Of a DNA stretch of 64,000 bases, positions 9,683 to 18,482 are shown piece after piece. Origin of the DNA: Chitinimonas viridis (lineage in GTDB: Bacteria; Pseudomonadota; Gammaproteobacteria; Burkholderiales; Chitinimonadaceae); contig NZ_JAUFPU010000004.1 of assembly GCF_030409555.1 (NCBI RefSeq), positions 313,680 through 377,679 of the forward strand, read 5' to 3'. The number at the start of each line of letters is the position of its first letter. The stretch's first letter is position 1. Made by a program: the position numbers and the translations under genes. The notes under the pieces were generated by a model that did no database searches, was not told the origin of the DNA, and saw only the letters and a program-made list of their open reading frames with translations.

Positions 9683-10420
9683 CTAGGTATAGAAGCTTTG
9701 CACCAGGGAGCCTATCAGCAGCGTCCAGCCATCCACCAGCACAAACAGGATGATCTTAAACGGCAGTGAAATGGTCACCGGGCTCACCATCATCATACCC
9801 ATGGCCATCAACACGCTGGCCACCACCATGTCGATGATCAGGAAGGGGATGAATACCAGGAAGGCGATCTGGAAGGCCGTCTTCAACTCGCTGGTCACAA
9901 AAGCCGGCACCAGCACCTTCAGGCTGATGTCCTCCGGCCCCTGGGGCTTGGCACTTTGAGACAGCTCGATAAACAGCGCCAGATCCTTCTGCCTGGTCTG
10001 CTTGATCATGAACTGCTTGAGCGGCACGCTAGCGCGCTCCACCGCCGTATTGAAATCTATCTGCTGCTGCGAGAATGGCTGGTAGGCCTCCACCCAGATC
10101 TTGTCGAGCACCGGCGACATCACGAACACCGTGAGAAACAGCGACAAGCCGATGATCACCTGGTTGGGGGGCGCCTGCATGGTGCCCAGTGCCTGCCGCA
10201 GCATGGACAGCACGATGACGATGCGGGTAAACGCCGTCATCATCAACAGGATGGCCGGCAGGAAGGTCAGGCTGGTCAGGAACAGCAGGGTCTGCAGGGT
10301 CAGCGTATAGCTCTGCCCCGCCCCGCTAGGCTGGCTGGTCAGCAAGGGCAGGCCTGGGTCGGCCGCTACTGCGGGTAGCGCCAGGGCAATCAGGCCAAGC
10401 AGGTAAATGCGTGGCCTCAT
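9683..10420 (-). CDS. fliP: Flagellar export apparatus protein FliP
   Basis: A 245-residue core subunit of the export gate. It starts with a cleavable signal peptide, as usual for FliP ([10 protein letters not shown] ending V-A-A). Conserved family blocks are [29 protein letters not shown] and [14 protein letters not shown]. Its start overlaps the fliO stop by 4 bp. Confidence 0.97.
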   Translation of the reverse strand: MRPRIYLLGLIALALPAVAADPGLPLLTSQPSGAGQSYTLTLQTLLFLTSLTFLPAILLMMTAFTRIVIVLSMLRQALGTMQAPPNQVIIGLSLFLTVFVMSPVLDKIWVEAYQPFSQQQIDFNTAVERASVPLKQFMIKQTRQKDLALFIELSQSAKPQGPEDISLKVLVPAFVTSELKTAFQIAFLVFIPFLIIDMVVASVLMAMGMMMVSPVTISLPFKIILFVLVDGWTLLIGSLVQSFYT

Positions 10421-10875
10421 TGCGTTCCCTCTCCCGCCCGGCGGGCCTTGATCACACTGGCCAACTTCTCGGCAAAGGGCACTGGAGCCGTCACCTGTGG
10501 CAGATCATCGGGCCTGGGCAGGGTATGCAGGGTTGATACCTTGTTCGGGGTGACACCAAGCACCAGCCAGGTATCGCGCAGCTCCACCACCACCACCCGC
10601 TCCTTGGCACCGACCATGACACCGCCGACCACGCGCAATTGGGCCTGCCCGCCGAAATGGCCAGGCGTCATACGCCGCATCAGCCAGGCGGAGCCAAAGA
10701 TGGCCGCAATCACCAACAGCAGCGAAAAGAACACCTGTACCAGGCTGAGCAGGGACGGACCTGCCGGGCTACTCAATACCGGCATGGCAGCAGCAGCCTT
10801 GGTAGGCTCCGCACCCAGCACACAAACAGAAACCGCCGCAGAGAGTGCGGCGGCCGATAGAGCGATCAGGCGCAT
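10417..10875 (-). CDS. fliO: Flagellar assembly protein FliO
   Basis: FliO stabilises FliP during assembly of the export gate. The product is about 152 residues with a signal-like N-terminus ([11 protein letters not shown]), a transmembrane helix at about residues 47-70 ([18 protein letters not shown]) and the conserved cytoplasmic block [14 protein letters not shown]. The ATG at 10875 is used; a TTG two codons upstream at 10881 is possible. Spacing from fliN is 10 bp. Confidence 0.85.
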   Translation of the reverse strand: MRLIALSAAALSAAVSVCVLGAEPTKAAAAMPVLSSPAGPSLLSLVQVFFSLLLVIAAIFGSAWLMRRMTPGHFGGQAQLRVVGGVMVGAKERVVVVELRDTWLVLGVTPNKVSTLHTLPRPDDLPQVTAPVPFAEKLASVIKARRAGEGTQ

Positions 10876-10885
10876 GGGCAAGGGT

Positions 10886-11329
10886 TTACTTGTGCAGGCG
10901 GCGGATACGTTCCGCCGGCGTAATGATATCGGTCAGGCGGATACCGAACTTGTCGTTCACCACCACCACTTCGCCCTGGGCGATCAGCGTGCCATTCACC
11001 AGCACATCCATGGGCTCGCCTGCCAATCCGTCCAGTTCTACAACCGACCCCTGTGCCAGTTGCAGCAGGCTGCGGATGGCAATCTTGGTACGCCCCAGTT
11101 CCACCGTCATGGCCACCGGGATGTCCATGATCATCTCGATGCCGGAGGGACCGGTAGGTTTGTCCGGTTGCTGGTCAAAACTCTTGAAAATATCTGCCGG
11201 CGACGCGGTCGGCATGGCTACCGCGGGCGTTGAGACGGCTGCCTCCATGGCAGCGGCTTCGGCGGTCTGCTGTTCTGCCAGTGCGGCAGCCCAGTCATCC
11301 AGACCCTGTTCGTCCATTTCGTTACTCAT
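10886..11329 (-). CDS. fliN: Flagellar motor switch protein FliN
   Basis: A C-ring protein of 147 residues. The C-terminal SpoA domain at about residues 65-145 carries the family motifs P-V-A-M-T-V-E-L-G-R-T, G-S-V-V-E-L-D-G-L-A-G-E-P, V-L-V-N-G and G-I-R-L-T-D-I-I. The N-terminal ~60 residues are an Ala-rich acidic extension. The start overlaps the end of fliM by 8 bp. Confidence 0.96.
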   Translation of the reverse strand: MSNEMDEQGLDDWAAALAEQQTAEAAAMEAAVSTPAVAMPTASPADIFKSFDQQPDKPTGPSGIEMIMDIPVAMTVELGRTKIAIRSLLQLAQGSVVELDGLAGEPMDVLVNGTLIAQGEVVVVNDKFGIRLTDIITPAERIRRLHK

Positions 11330-12338
11330 TGTTCAACTCCTCAGGCTGCTCCTCATCGAGCATCAGGTTCTCCGCCGAGGTGAGTATCTTCTCCACCTTG
11401 AGGGCATACTGCCCGTGCAGCGTACCATAGTGCCCTTCCAGCAGCGGCACCCCGTCCACCTCGGCAATGATGGTTTCAGGTATATCAATACCGATCACAT
11501 CGCCCGCCTTGAGGTCCAGGATATCTCCCAGCGTAATCTTGGCGCTGCCCAGGTTGCAGATAAGTTGCACTTCCGAATTCTGCACTTCGCGCGATAGTAG
11601 CTTGACCCAACGGTTATCCGACTCCATGCGGTCTGCCTGCATGGAGCTGTACAGCATGTCGCGCAAGGGCTCGATCATCGAATACGGGAAGCAGACATGG
11701 AAGTCACCGCCGCCCGAACCGAGTTCGATTTTGAAGGTAAAGGCCACCACCACTTCGGTAGGGGTGGCGATATTGGCGAACTGGGTATTCATTTCCGAGC
11801 GCACATAGGTGAACTCAGTTTTGAATACGGGTTCCCAGGACTTGCGGTACTCGTCCATCACCACCTCCAGCAAACGCTGGATGATGCGCTGCTCGGTGGG
11901 GGTGAAATCGCGTCCCTCCACCCGCACATGGTAGCGGCCGTCCGAACCGAACATATTGTCCACCACCAGAAACACCAGGTCCGGATCAAAGATGAACAGG
12001 CCGGTGCCGCGCAGCGGCTTCATATGGATCAGGTTAAGGTTGGTCGGCACCACCAGATTGCGGATGAATTCGCTGTACTTCTGCACGCGCACCGGCCCGA
12101 CCGAGATTTCGGCCGAGCGACGCATGAAGTTGAACAGGCCAATGCGCAGGTTACGGGCAAAGCGCTCGTTGATCACTTCCAGGGTCGGCATCCGACCACG
12201 AACGATACGTTCCTGACGGCCAATGTCGTAGGCGCGTATGGCCGAGGAATCCAGTCCCTCGTCCGCGTCTTCGTCTTCACCCGTCACCCCACGTAAGAGG
12301 GCGTCTACCTCTTCCTGGGAAAGTATGTCGTCGGCCAT
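11322..12338 (-). CDS. fliM: Flagellar motor switch protein FliM
   Basis: This is the CheY-P-binding switch protein of the C-ring, 338 residues. The N-terminus has the CheY-binding peptide and its D-I-L-S-Q-E-E-V-D-A-L-L motif (residues 3-14). A CheC-like middle domain follows, with I-G-R-Q-E-R-I-V-R-G-R-M-P-T before it, then a SpoA domain at the C-terminus (G-D-V-I-G-I-D-I-P-E; L-L-E-G-H-Y-G-T). It is encoded between fliL and fliN. Confidence 0.97.
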   Translation of the reverse strand: MADDILSQEEVDALLRGVTGEDEDADEGLDSSAIRAYDIGRQERIVRGRMPTLEVINERFARNLRIGLFNFMRRSAEISVGPVRVQKYSEFIRNLVVPTNLNLIHMKPLRGTGLFIFDPDLVFLVVDNMFGSDGRYHVRVEGRDFTPTEQRIIQRLLEVVMDEYRKSWEPVFKTEFTYVRSEMNTQFANIATPTEVVVAFTFKIELGSGGGDFHVCFPYSMIEPLRDMLYSSMQADRMESDNRWVKLLSREVQNSEVQLICNLGSAKITLGDILDLKAGDVIGIDIPETIIAEVDGVPLLEGHYGTLHGQYALKVEKILTSAENLMLDEEQPEELNNE

Positions 12339-12368
12339 GATACGGACCCCATTACCGCTTGCGTTGCC

Positions 12369-12944
12369 TTACTGGATGATAAAGGTCTTGAATTCAACGC
12401 TCATCACGCCGTCCTCGTCGTCCTTTGCCCCCAGCACCTTGTTGACGGTCTGCTTGATCTCGTCCATCAACTTCACCTTGGATTCCAAGGTCGTAATATC
12501 TTCCTGCTTCTTCGAGCTCAGCAGCAGATTGACCTGGCTGCTGATACGCGGCATATAGCTTTTCACCACATCCGCCTGCTTCTCGTCCAGCACCTGAGCG
12601 TGTATCTCGGTCTGCAGCACTACGCCGTTCGCCAGGTTCACCGTAAAGGTATCCAGCTTGGTAAAGACCGGCGGCGCATCGCTCTCTGCCTTCTTCTTTT
12701 CCTTCTTCTTGTTGGTCTTGCCCTCAGTCTCGCCTGCATCGGCCGATTGCTCGGTAGCGGCTACCGGTTCGCCAAAACTCTGGTTGGCCGAGATCGTCAG
12801 GAACAACCAGGTCGCAAATGCCCCACCCACCACGATCACCAATATCAACAAGGCAATCACGACATAAAGAATGACGTTTTTCTTACCCTTGGGCGCGCTG
12901 TCCCCAGCGTCTGCCTGCGGCGCAGGTTTCTTGGCTTCTGCCAT
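12369..12944 (-). CDS. fliL: Flagellar basal body-associated protein FliL
   Basis: A 191-residue inner-membrane protein that surrounds the stator and helps torque or swarming in studied bacteria. A short Lys-rich cytoplasmic tail is followed by one transmembrane helix (N-V-I-L-Y-V-V-I-A-L-L-I-L-V-I-V-V-G, residues 24-42), a charged Lys/Glu linker at about 72-90, and the periplasmic FliL domain (F-T-V-N-L-A; Y-M-P-R-I-S-S-Q-V-N-L-L-L-S). It is the first gene of the fliL-R set; about 190 bp without a gene separate it from fliK, where a promoter is expected. Confidence 0.93.
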   Translation of the reverse strand: MAEAKKPAPQADAGDSAPKGKKNVILYVVIALLILVIVVGGAFATWLFLTISANQSFGEPVAATEQSADAGETEGKTNKKKEKKKAESDAPPVFTKLDTFTVNLANGVVLQTEIHAQVLDEKQADVVKSYMPRISSQVNLLLSSKKQEDITTLESKVKLMDEIKQTVNKVLGAKDDEDGVMSVEFKTFIIQ

Positions 12945-13131
12945 AAGAATTATCCTTTAGGAGTGCGTATTGTTCTAAACAAAGCGGGTGCATACATCTT
13001 GCTCACCTAGTCTGTTTATAAAGCAAACCCGCCACAGGAACAAGCATTGGCGCGGGTTACACGCAATCGCGGACAATTCCCCTACACGCTCCCTCACTAC
13101 GCAAGCCAGCGCTCCTACCGGCCCACACTGG

Positions 13132-14376
13132 TCAGACAAACAGGTTCACGTTGCCAGGCAGACCTGGCGGCAGCTTCACCCGCCAGGTATTCGCGGGTGC
13201 CTGTGCCTCTTCGGTCTGGGCGGAGAAACTACGGCTACCGTGGCGGCCATTCCTGTCATCTTGCCCTTGTCCACCCTGCCCAGCCTGTGATTCCACATGG
13301 GCCTGATTCAACTGGATGCCACTCTCGGCCAACATTTCGCTCAGCCTGGGCATGGAGGCCTGCAAGGCCTCGCGCACCGGCGCCTGGGCTGCGAAGAAAG
13401 TCAGGGTGGCCTGGTCCTGATTCAGCGTCAGTTTGACCTCCATCGGGCCCAGGTGGGGAGGGTTCAGATGCATCTCCACCTCCTGCTGCTGATTGCTCAC
13501 CATCATGACGACCTTGTTACCCACGGCGCGATCCCAGCCCTCGCTACCCACGGGCTGGTGGATGGCATAGGCGGAACCACGCGTCGATTCTGTCGTATGG
13601 CTACGTGGCAACTCCATCCGAATCGCCGCCGTGCCAGATTGCTGGCGCAGGGTCGCCGCATCCGTCGATGCCAGCTTCTGATCCAGCACCGCCTGAAAAC
13701 CGCTCGCTACCTGATCCAGTAAAATTGTCTCAGCATCAGCCTGCGGCAAGTCCTGCCGCAGGCCGGCAAGTTTGTCCGTAGCCTCGCCCAGCAGTTGCTG
13801 GGAAAAGCGCTTGTCCGCTTTATCATTGGCAGTTTCACGGCCATCGAGCAAGGCTTGGGCAAGGCCTGCATGCTGCAATAGCGGATCACCCTTTACCTCG
13901 GCCTCAGCCTGCAGGGCAGCCAGGCCACGATCCACGTAAACCTGCAGTTGCGCCACCATGCCGGCAGCCGCAGCTTGCTCGGCGCTCCCCTCGGCCACCT
14001 TGTCGTGCTCAGGCGCATCCGACTGCCCCTTACCCGCCTCACGGGTCTCCGGCCGCTCGCTCGAAGGAGTCGTCTGCTCGGGGGCATCTGCCGTCTTGCT
14101 CGGCTCGGCCGCCTTTTCAGGCTGCTTGGCGGGTTCCACGGGCTTGGCCACGGCCACCGGCTTGACCGCCTCCAAAGGCTTGGCCTGGTGCTGTACAGGC
14201 TTGCTTACCTGGGCGTCGCGCGCCAGTTGCTCGTTCTGGCGGCTCTGCATCTGCCGGTTGAGCGATTGCTCAAACAAGTTGTTGCCCACCGATTCCTCGG
14301 CCCGCAACTTACCCGGCACCGTCACGGAAGCGGCAAGCTGGGCAATGATATTGTTGGTCTGGCTAGCGGTAGGCAT
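13132..14376 (-). CDS. fliK: Flagellar hook-length control protein FliK
   Basis: An exported molecular ruler of 414 residues. The N-terminal two thirds are low-complexity, rich in Ala, Glu, Lys, Pro and Gln (for example the V-K-P-V-A-V-A-K-P-V run at about 70-80), as expected of the ruler part. The C-terminal substrate-switch domain at about 285-370 is conserved: V-E-M-H-L-N-P-P-H-L-G-P-M-E-V. Ending with N-V-N-L-F-V, it is at the end of the fliE-K run, downstream of fliJ. Confidence 0.9.
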   Translation of the reverse strand: MPTASQTNNIIAQLAASVTVPGKLRAEESVGNNLFEQSLNRQMQSRQNEQLARDAQVSKPVQHQAKPLEAVKPVAVAKPVEPAKQPEKAAEPSKTADAPEQTTPSSERPETREAGKGQSDAPEHDKVAEGSAEQAAAAGMVAQLQVYVDRGLAALQAEAEVKGDPLLQHAGLAQALLDGRETANDKADKRFSQQLLGEATDKLAGLRQDLPQADAETILLDQVASGFQAVLDQKLASTDAATLRQQSGTAAIRMELPRSHTTESTRGSAYAIHQPVGSEGWDRAVGNKVVMMVSNQQQEVEMHLNPPHLGPMEVKLTLNQDQATLTFFAAQAPVREALQASMPRLSEMLAESGIQLNQAHVESQAGQGGQGQDDRNGRHGSRSFSAQTEEAQAPANTWRVKLPPGLPGNVNLFV

Positions 14377-14454
14377 GGTGCAGTCCTTGTCCTGAGTCTC
14401 TCCCCCTGACGGGGTCAGTAAGCCCTCAGCAAAAACAATGCCACCTACCCGAAT

Positions 14455-14907
14455 TCAATGCCCCGATGCATCGCGCCGACGCTGTAGTATCGAAGCCCAC
14501 TCATCGGTCAGTTTCTGATCCTGCTTGGCTTCACGCTGCGTCTCGCGACTCTGGTGCCTGTCCTGCAGGGTCTCATACGCCTTGACCTCACGCTCACAGG
14601 CCTGCCAGGCCTGTTTGCGGGCCTCCAGTTGCGCCTCGCAACGCGCTTCTTCAGCCAGTTGTTGCTCAACCGCAGTATCCAGTTTGGCCAGGAACAACTG
14701 AAAATCGTTCCATTGATGGATACGGATACCTCGCGATGCCGTATCTGTCAGACGCGTTCGGTACTCTTCACGATACTGCTCAATCTGTGCCCGCCGTGCA
14801 CGCGCCTGCTCCAGCCGCTGCAGTGCCGCGCTGATGGCGCGCGCCGCATCTTCGCGCTTGTCGATGGCGAATTCCAACAGGAATGCAAACTGAAAAGCCT
14901 TGGCCAC
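14455..14907 (-). CDS. fliJ: Flagellar export protein FliJ
   Basis: A 150-residue coiled-coil protein of the export ATPase complex. Nearly all of it is predicted helix rich in Glu, Gln, Arg and Ala (R-L-E-Q-A-R-A-R-R-A-Q-I-E-Q; A-E-E-A-R-C-E-A-Q-L-E). It begins with an F-A-F/L-L-E-F pattern typical of FliJ (F-Q-F-A-F-L-L-E-F-A). It is positioned directly after fliI, as in the canonical order. Sequence conservation is weak in this family, so position is part of the argument. Confidence 0.88.
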   Translation of the reverse strand: MAKAFQFAFLLEFAIDKREDAARAISAALQRLEQARARRAQIEQYREEYRTRLTDTASRGIRIHQWNDFQLFLAKLDTAVEQQLAEEARCEAQLEARKQAWQACEREVKAYETLQDRHQSRETQREAKQDQKLTDEWASILQRRRDASGH

Positions 14908-14973
14908 GACGGCAACCCGGAGTTAGCACCACCAATCCAACCCAAGGCAGCGGTTTGTTGGTGGTACATAAGT

Positions 14974-16413
14974 TTATTCGCCAAACAGGGCTGCCAATCG
15001 CATCCTGGCCCCGGCATAGCCCTCACGCTCGAAAATGCCCTGCTGCAGGAAGGCCTCCATGGCCGGCATCCTGGCTATCGCCTCGTCCAGCAAGGGATCA
15101 GATCCTCGCACATAGGCGCCTACATTGATCAGGTCGCGGCTCCGCTGATAGCGCGAATACAGCTGCTTGAAGCGCCTGACCAGATTGTATTCCTCTGGCT
15201 CAATGATGTCGGTCATCACACGGCTGATGGATTGCTCCATATCGATCGCCGGATAATGACCTGCATCGGCCAGGTGCCGACTCAGCACGATATGGCCATC
15301 CAGGATGGCACGGGCACTGTCGGCGATCGGATCCTGCTGATCGTCGCCCTCGCTCAGCACAGTATAGAAGGCGGTGATTGACCCTCCGCCCTCCTGTCCA
15401 TTGCCCGCCCGCTCAACCAACGCAGGCAATTTGGCAAAGACCGAAGGAGGATAGCCCTTGGTGGCCGGCGGCTCACCGACAGCCAGGGCAATCTCACGCT
15501 GCGCCATGGCATAGCGGGTCAACGAATCCATGATCAGCAGCACATTGGCGCCCTGATCACGGAAATACTCGGCAATCGCCGTTGCGTAGGCTGCACCATG
15601 CAGGCGCAGCAAAGGGGGGGTATCGGCGGGTGCAGCCACCACTACCGAGCGGCGCAGGCCTTCCTCACCGAGGATATTTTCGATGAAGTCCTTTACCTCG
15701 CGGCCACGCTCACCAATCAGGCCGACCACCACCACGTCAGCCGTGGTGTAGCGGGCCATCATGCCCAGCAGCACACTCTTGCCCACACCCGAACCGGCAA
15801 ACAGGCCCAGGCGCTGACCACGGCCCACCGTCAGCATGGCATTGATGGCACGCACCCCGACATCCAGCACATCATGCACCGGCACACGATCCAGGGGATT
15901 GAAGGGACGGGAGAACAGCGGCACATGGGCTTCAACCTGCAAATGCCCCAGCTTGTCCAAGGGCCTGCCCAGGCCATCCAGCACCCGGCCCAGCAGATGC
16001 GGACCAACAGCCGCCTGGCGCCCCCGGTCTTCCAGCCTGCGCCGTGGTGCATGTGTCAGGTTGAAGTAGGGCACCCGATTGGCCAGATCTTCATAAGCCA
16101 CTACCCAGGCCCCCGGTTCCAGGCCATAGACTTCTGCCACAGGCATCAGGAACAGCTTGTCGCCGTTAAACCCCACCACTTCGGCCTCTATGCTGTGGCC
16201 AGCCGGCAGAATGATATGGCAGCTTGCACCCACCGGCAGCTTGATGCCCACAGCCTCCAACACCAGCCCGGCCACCCGGGTCAATCGCCCCTTGGGTAGC
16301 CAGGGCTTGGTCGTCGCCACGGTATCGCAGCATTGCTCGGCATAGCGCTGCCAGCGCGCCAGCACGGGTGGCGATGGTGCGGCAGGCGCAACATCATCCT
16401 CAGTGCTCATCAT
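14974..16413 (-). CDS. fliI: Flagellum-specific export ATPase FliI
   Basis: A 479-residue hexameric ATPase of the flagellar export apparatus, related to F1 beta. Walker A reads [11 protein letters not shown], Walker B is L-L-I-M-D-S-L-T-R, and the segment [14 protein letters not shown] is typical. The start overlaps the end of fliH by 14 bp; either of two adjacent ATGs (16413 or 16410) may be used. Confidence 0.97.
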   Translation of the reverse strand: MMSTEDDVAPAAPSPPVLARWQRYAEQCCDTVATTKPWLPKGRLTRVAGLVLEAVGIKLPVGASCHIILPAGHSIEAEVVGFNGDKLFLMPVAEVYGLEPGAWVVAYEDLANRVPYFNLTHAPRRRLEDRGRQAAVGPHLLGRVLDGLGRPLDKLGHLQVEAHVPLFSRPFNPLDRVPVHDVLDVGVRAINAMLTVGRGQRLGLFAGSGVGKSVLLGMMARYTTADVVVVGLIGERGREVKDFIENILGEEGLRRSVVVAAPADTPPLLRLHGAAYATAIAEYFRDQGANVLLIMDSLTRYAMAQREIALAVGEPPATKGYPPSVFAKLPALVERAGNGQEGGGSITAFYTVLSEGDDQQDPIADSARAILDGHIVLSRHLADAGHYPAIDMEQSISRVMTDIIEPEEYNLVRRFKQLYSRYQRSRDLINVGAYVRGSDPLLDEAIARMPAMEAFLQQGIFEREGYAGARMRLAALFGE

Positions 16414-17215
16414 CAGCTACCCAGGGGTCGCTACGCCCCAGGCCCTCAACAATGCGCCGCCACCGGCCAGGTAGCGACAAGTCCAGCTCAACACTGGCAT
16501 TGCTGATACGGCAACCACCCCGCGCCATCTCGGCAACCGGCTCCAACCGCCATTGCAGGGTAGCCAGCTCTCCTGCCAGCAAGGTCTGTAGCAAAGCCAG
16601 ATCATCCGGGTGCAATTCCAGCTTCAGCGGTCCTTGCAGCTCCGGCAGGCTGTTGATGGCCTCGCGTATGACTGCCAACAGCGACTCGGGCGATTGACTC
16701 AGCTGCTGCCGCACCATCTGGCGTGCAGCTGCAAGGGCTATATCCAGTATGGGCTGGGCCAGTGCATCCTCGTAGTCCACCACGGCTGTTGCCAATTGCG
16801 ACACCAGCAGCTTGAACTGCAACACTTCCGCCTCGGCCTCCTGCCGCCCCACCTGCAAGCCTGCTGCATACCCCGCAGCATGGCCAGCTTCGCGCCCGGC
16901 CACCTCTCCCTCGGCAAACCCGGCCTGCCTGCCCTGAGCGTGGCCATCGGCATAGGCTTCCTGATGTGCCGCCAGCTTGAGCTGATCGAGCTCCACTTCA
17001 GCAATCATGGGAACCATGCTGATTTCAGCCTCAGCCACCACCACGCTTTCCTCCACAGCCTGCTCAGCCACGGGTTCCTGCTCGGCCGGTACTGCCTCAG
17101 GCACATACACATGCGGCCTTTGTACCGACGTGCCGCTGAGCTGGGTCATATGCCAGGGTTCCAGCGGGGGTACATCCTCGCGCCTTATGATCTTCTTCTC
17201 ACCCCAGGCCTTCAT
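16400..17215 (-). CDS. fliH: Flagellar assembly protein FliH
   Basis: FliH is the stator-like negative regulator that docks FliI at the C-ring. The 271-residue product begins [10 protein letters not shown], has an Ala/Glu/Val-rich linker, then a Gly-repeat helix ([19 protein letters not shown]) typical of FliH, and a C-terminal globular domain. It is unusually separated from fliG by 159 bp, filled by a MITE-like repeat. Confidence 0.92.
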   Translation of the reverse strand: MKAWGEKKIIRREDVPPLEPWHMTQLSGTSVQRPHVYVPEAVPAEQEPVAEQAVEESVVVAEAEISMVPMIAEVELDQLKLAAHQEAYADGHAQGRQAGFAEGEVAGREAGHAAGYAAGLQVGRQEAEAEVLQFKLLVSQLATAVVDYEDALAQPILDIALAAARQMVRQQLSQSPESLLAVIREAINSLPELQGPLKLELHPDDLALLQTLLAGELATLQWRLEPVAEMARGGCRISNASVELDLSLPGRWRRIVEGLGRSDPWVADDEH

Positions 17216-17244
17216 TGCATCACCTCAGCGCCCATACTTTGTTA

Positions 17245-17356
17245 AGAGCTGCTAACAAAACCCCTATGGCCTTGTTGCGCAAGCTTACCGTACCCGCGTA
17301 CGGGCTGCCGCGCGGGCCCGGCCAGAACCGCTACGCCGGGTTTTGTTAGCCGCTCT
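17245..17356 (-). repeat. MITE-like interspersed repeat, copy 2
   Basis: This ~112-bp element lies between fliG and fliH inside the flagellar operon. Its right end (AGAGCGGCTAACAAAACCC on the minus strand) and left end (GTTTTGTTAGCAGCTCTTA) are inverted repeats, and its interior (GCGTAGCGGTTCTGGCC, GTACGCGGGTACGGTAAGC, GCGCAACAAGGCC) matches the element at 8037-8160. It sits in the opposite orientation to copy 1. Transcription of fliH onward has to cross this palindromic unit. Confidence 0.78.
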
Positions 17357-17374
17357 AAAGCCGCTCGCGCGGTA

Positions 17375-18376
17375 TTACTCGACAAACCCTTCGCCACCGC
17401 CCTTGGCAATCGCAATCTGGCCTTCATCAGCCAGGCGGCGCACCACTTTGAGTATTTCGCGCTGCTCGGCCTCTACCTCGGACACCTTGACCGCGCCCTT
17501 GGCCTCGAAATCGTCGCGCAGCATTTCGGCCGCACGCTGCGACATGTTCTTGAATATCTTGGTACGCAGTATCTCGCTGGTACCCTTCATGGCGGTAATC
17601 AGGGAATCGGACGATATTTCGCGCAACAGCAGCTGTATGCCGCGATCGTCGATATCAATCAGATTCTCAAAGGTGAACATCTTGTCCTGGATACGCTGCG
17701 CCAGTTCCGGATCGTATTCCCGTATGGCATTGATGGCCGAGGCTTCGACCACGCCCCCCATGAAGTTGAGGATCTCGGCCGCCATGCCTTCGCCGCCCAT
17801 GGCCGACTTCTTGACGCGATCAGCACCAGACAGCAGTTGGGTCAGCACATCATTGAGTTCACGCAGGGCGGTAGGCTGCACCCCTTCAAGGGTAGCGATA
17901 CGCAGCAGCACATCGTTGCGCAGGCGCTCAACAAACTGGTTCAGCACCTCGGACACCTGATCCGGCTCCAGATGCACCAGGATGGTGGCAATGATCTGTG
18001 GGTGCTCGTTCTTGATCAATTCGGCCACAGCGACTGAATCCATCCACTTCAGCGACTCGATACCGGTATTGTCCCCCCCCTGCAGGATGCGATCGAGCAG
18101 GTTGGCCGCCTTGTCCGACCCCAGCGCCTTGGTCAGCACCGAGCGGATGTATTCGTCAGCCGCACCGAAGTTGGCGCGATTCATGGTGGAGCCCAGGAAG
18201 TCGCCCACCACCTCTTCCACCTGTTCGCGGGTGACGTTATCCATGCTGGCCATGGCCAAGCCTATCTTCTGTACCTCTTTGGGACCCAGGTACTTGAAGA
18301 CTTCTACGGCAGCCTCCTCGCCCAGGCTCATCAACAGGATGGCACTGCGGCGGATGGCTTCATCATTAGCGGCCAT
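17375..18376 (-). CDS. fliG: Flagellar motor switch protein FliG
   Basis: A rotor protein of 333 residues that meets the stator. It begins M-A-A-N-D-E-A-I-R-R-S-A-I-L-L-M-S-L-G, and its middle carries L-E-P-D-Q-V-S-E-V-L-N and the C-terminal torque helix region D-D-R-G-I-Q-L-L-L-R-E-I. The ATG at 18376 is chosen because GGAG lies about 8 nt upstream and the conserved N-terminus begins there; an in-frame start ten codons earlier lacks support. Confidence 0.97.
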   Translation of the reverse strand: MAANDEAIRRSAILLMSLGEEAAVEVFKYLGPKEVQKIGLAMASMDNVTREQVEEVVGDFLGSTMNRANFGAADEYIRSVLTKALGSDKAANLLDRILQGGDNTGIESLKWMDSVAVAELIKNEHPQIIATILVHLEPDQVSEVLNQFVERLRNDVLLRIATLEGVQPTALRELNDVLTQLLSGADRVKKSAMGGEGMAAEILNFMGGVVEASAINAIREYDPELAQRIQDKMFTFENLIDIDDRGIQLLLREISSDSLITAMKGTSEILRTKIFKNMSQRAAEMLRDDFEAKGAVKVSEVEAEQREILKVVRRLADEGQIAIAKGGGEGFVE

Positions 18377-18482
18377 GCTGGCTCCAGAAAACGGTGCGAT
18401 AGGCACCCTGATTCACATCGACGCCTGCAAGTCCTGGCGGCCGGCGATATCCACCAGCCCAGCAGAACCAACAGACCAAGGC

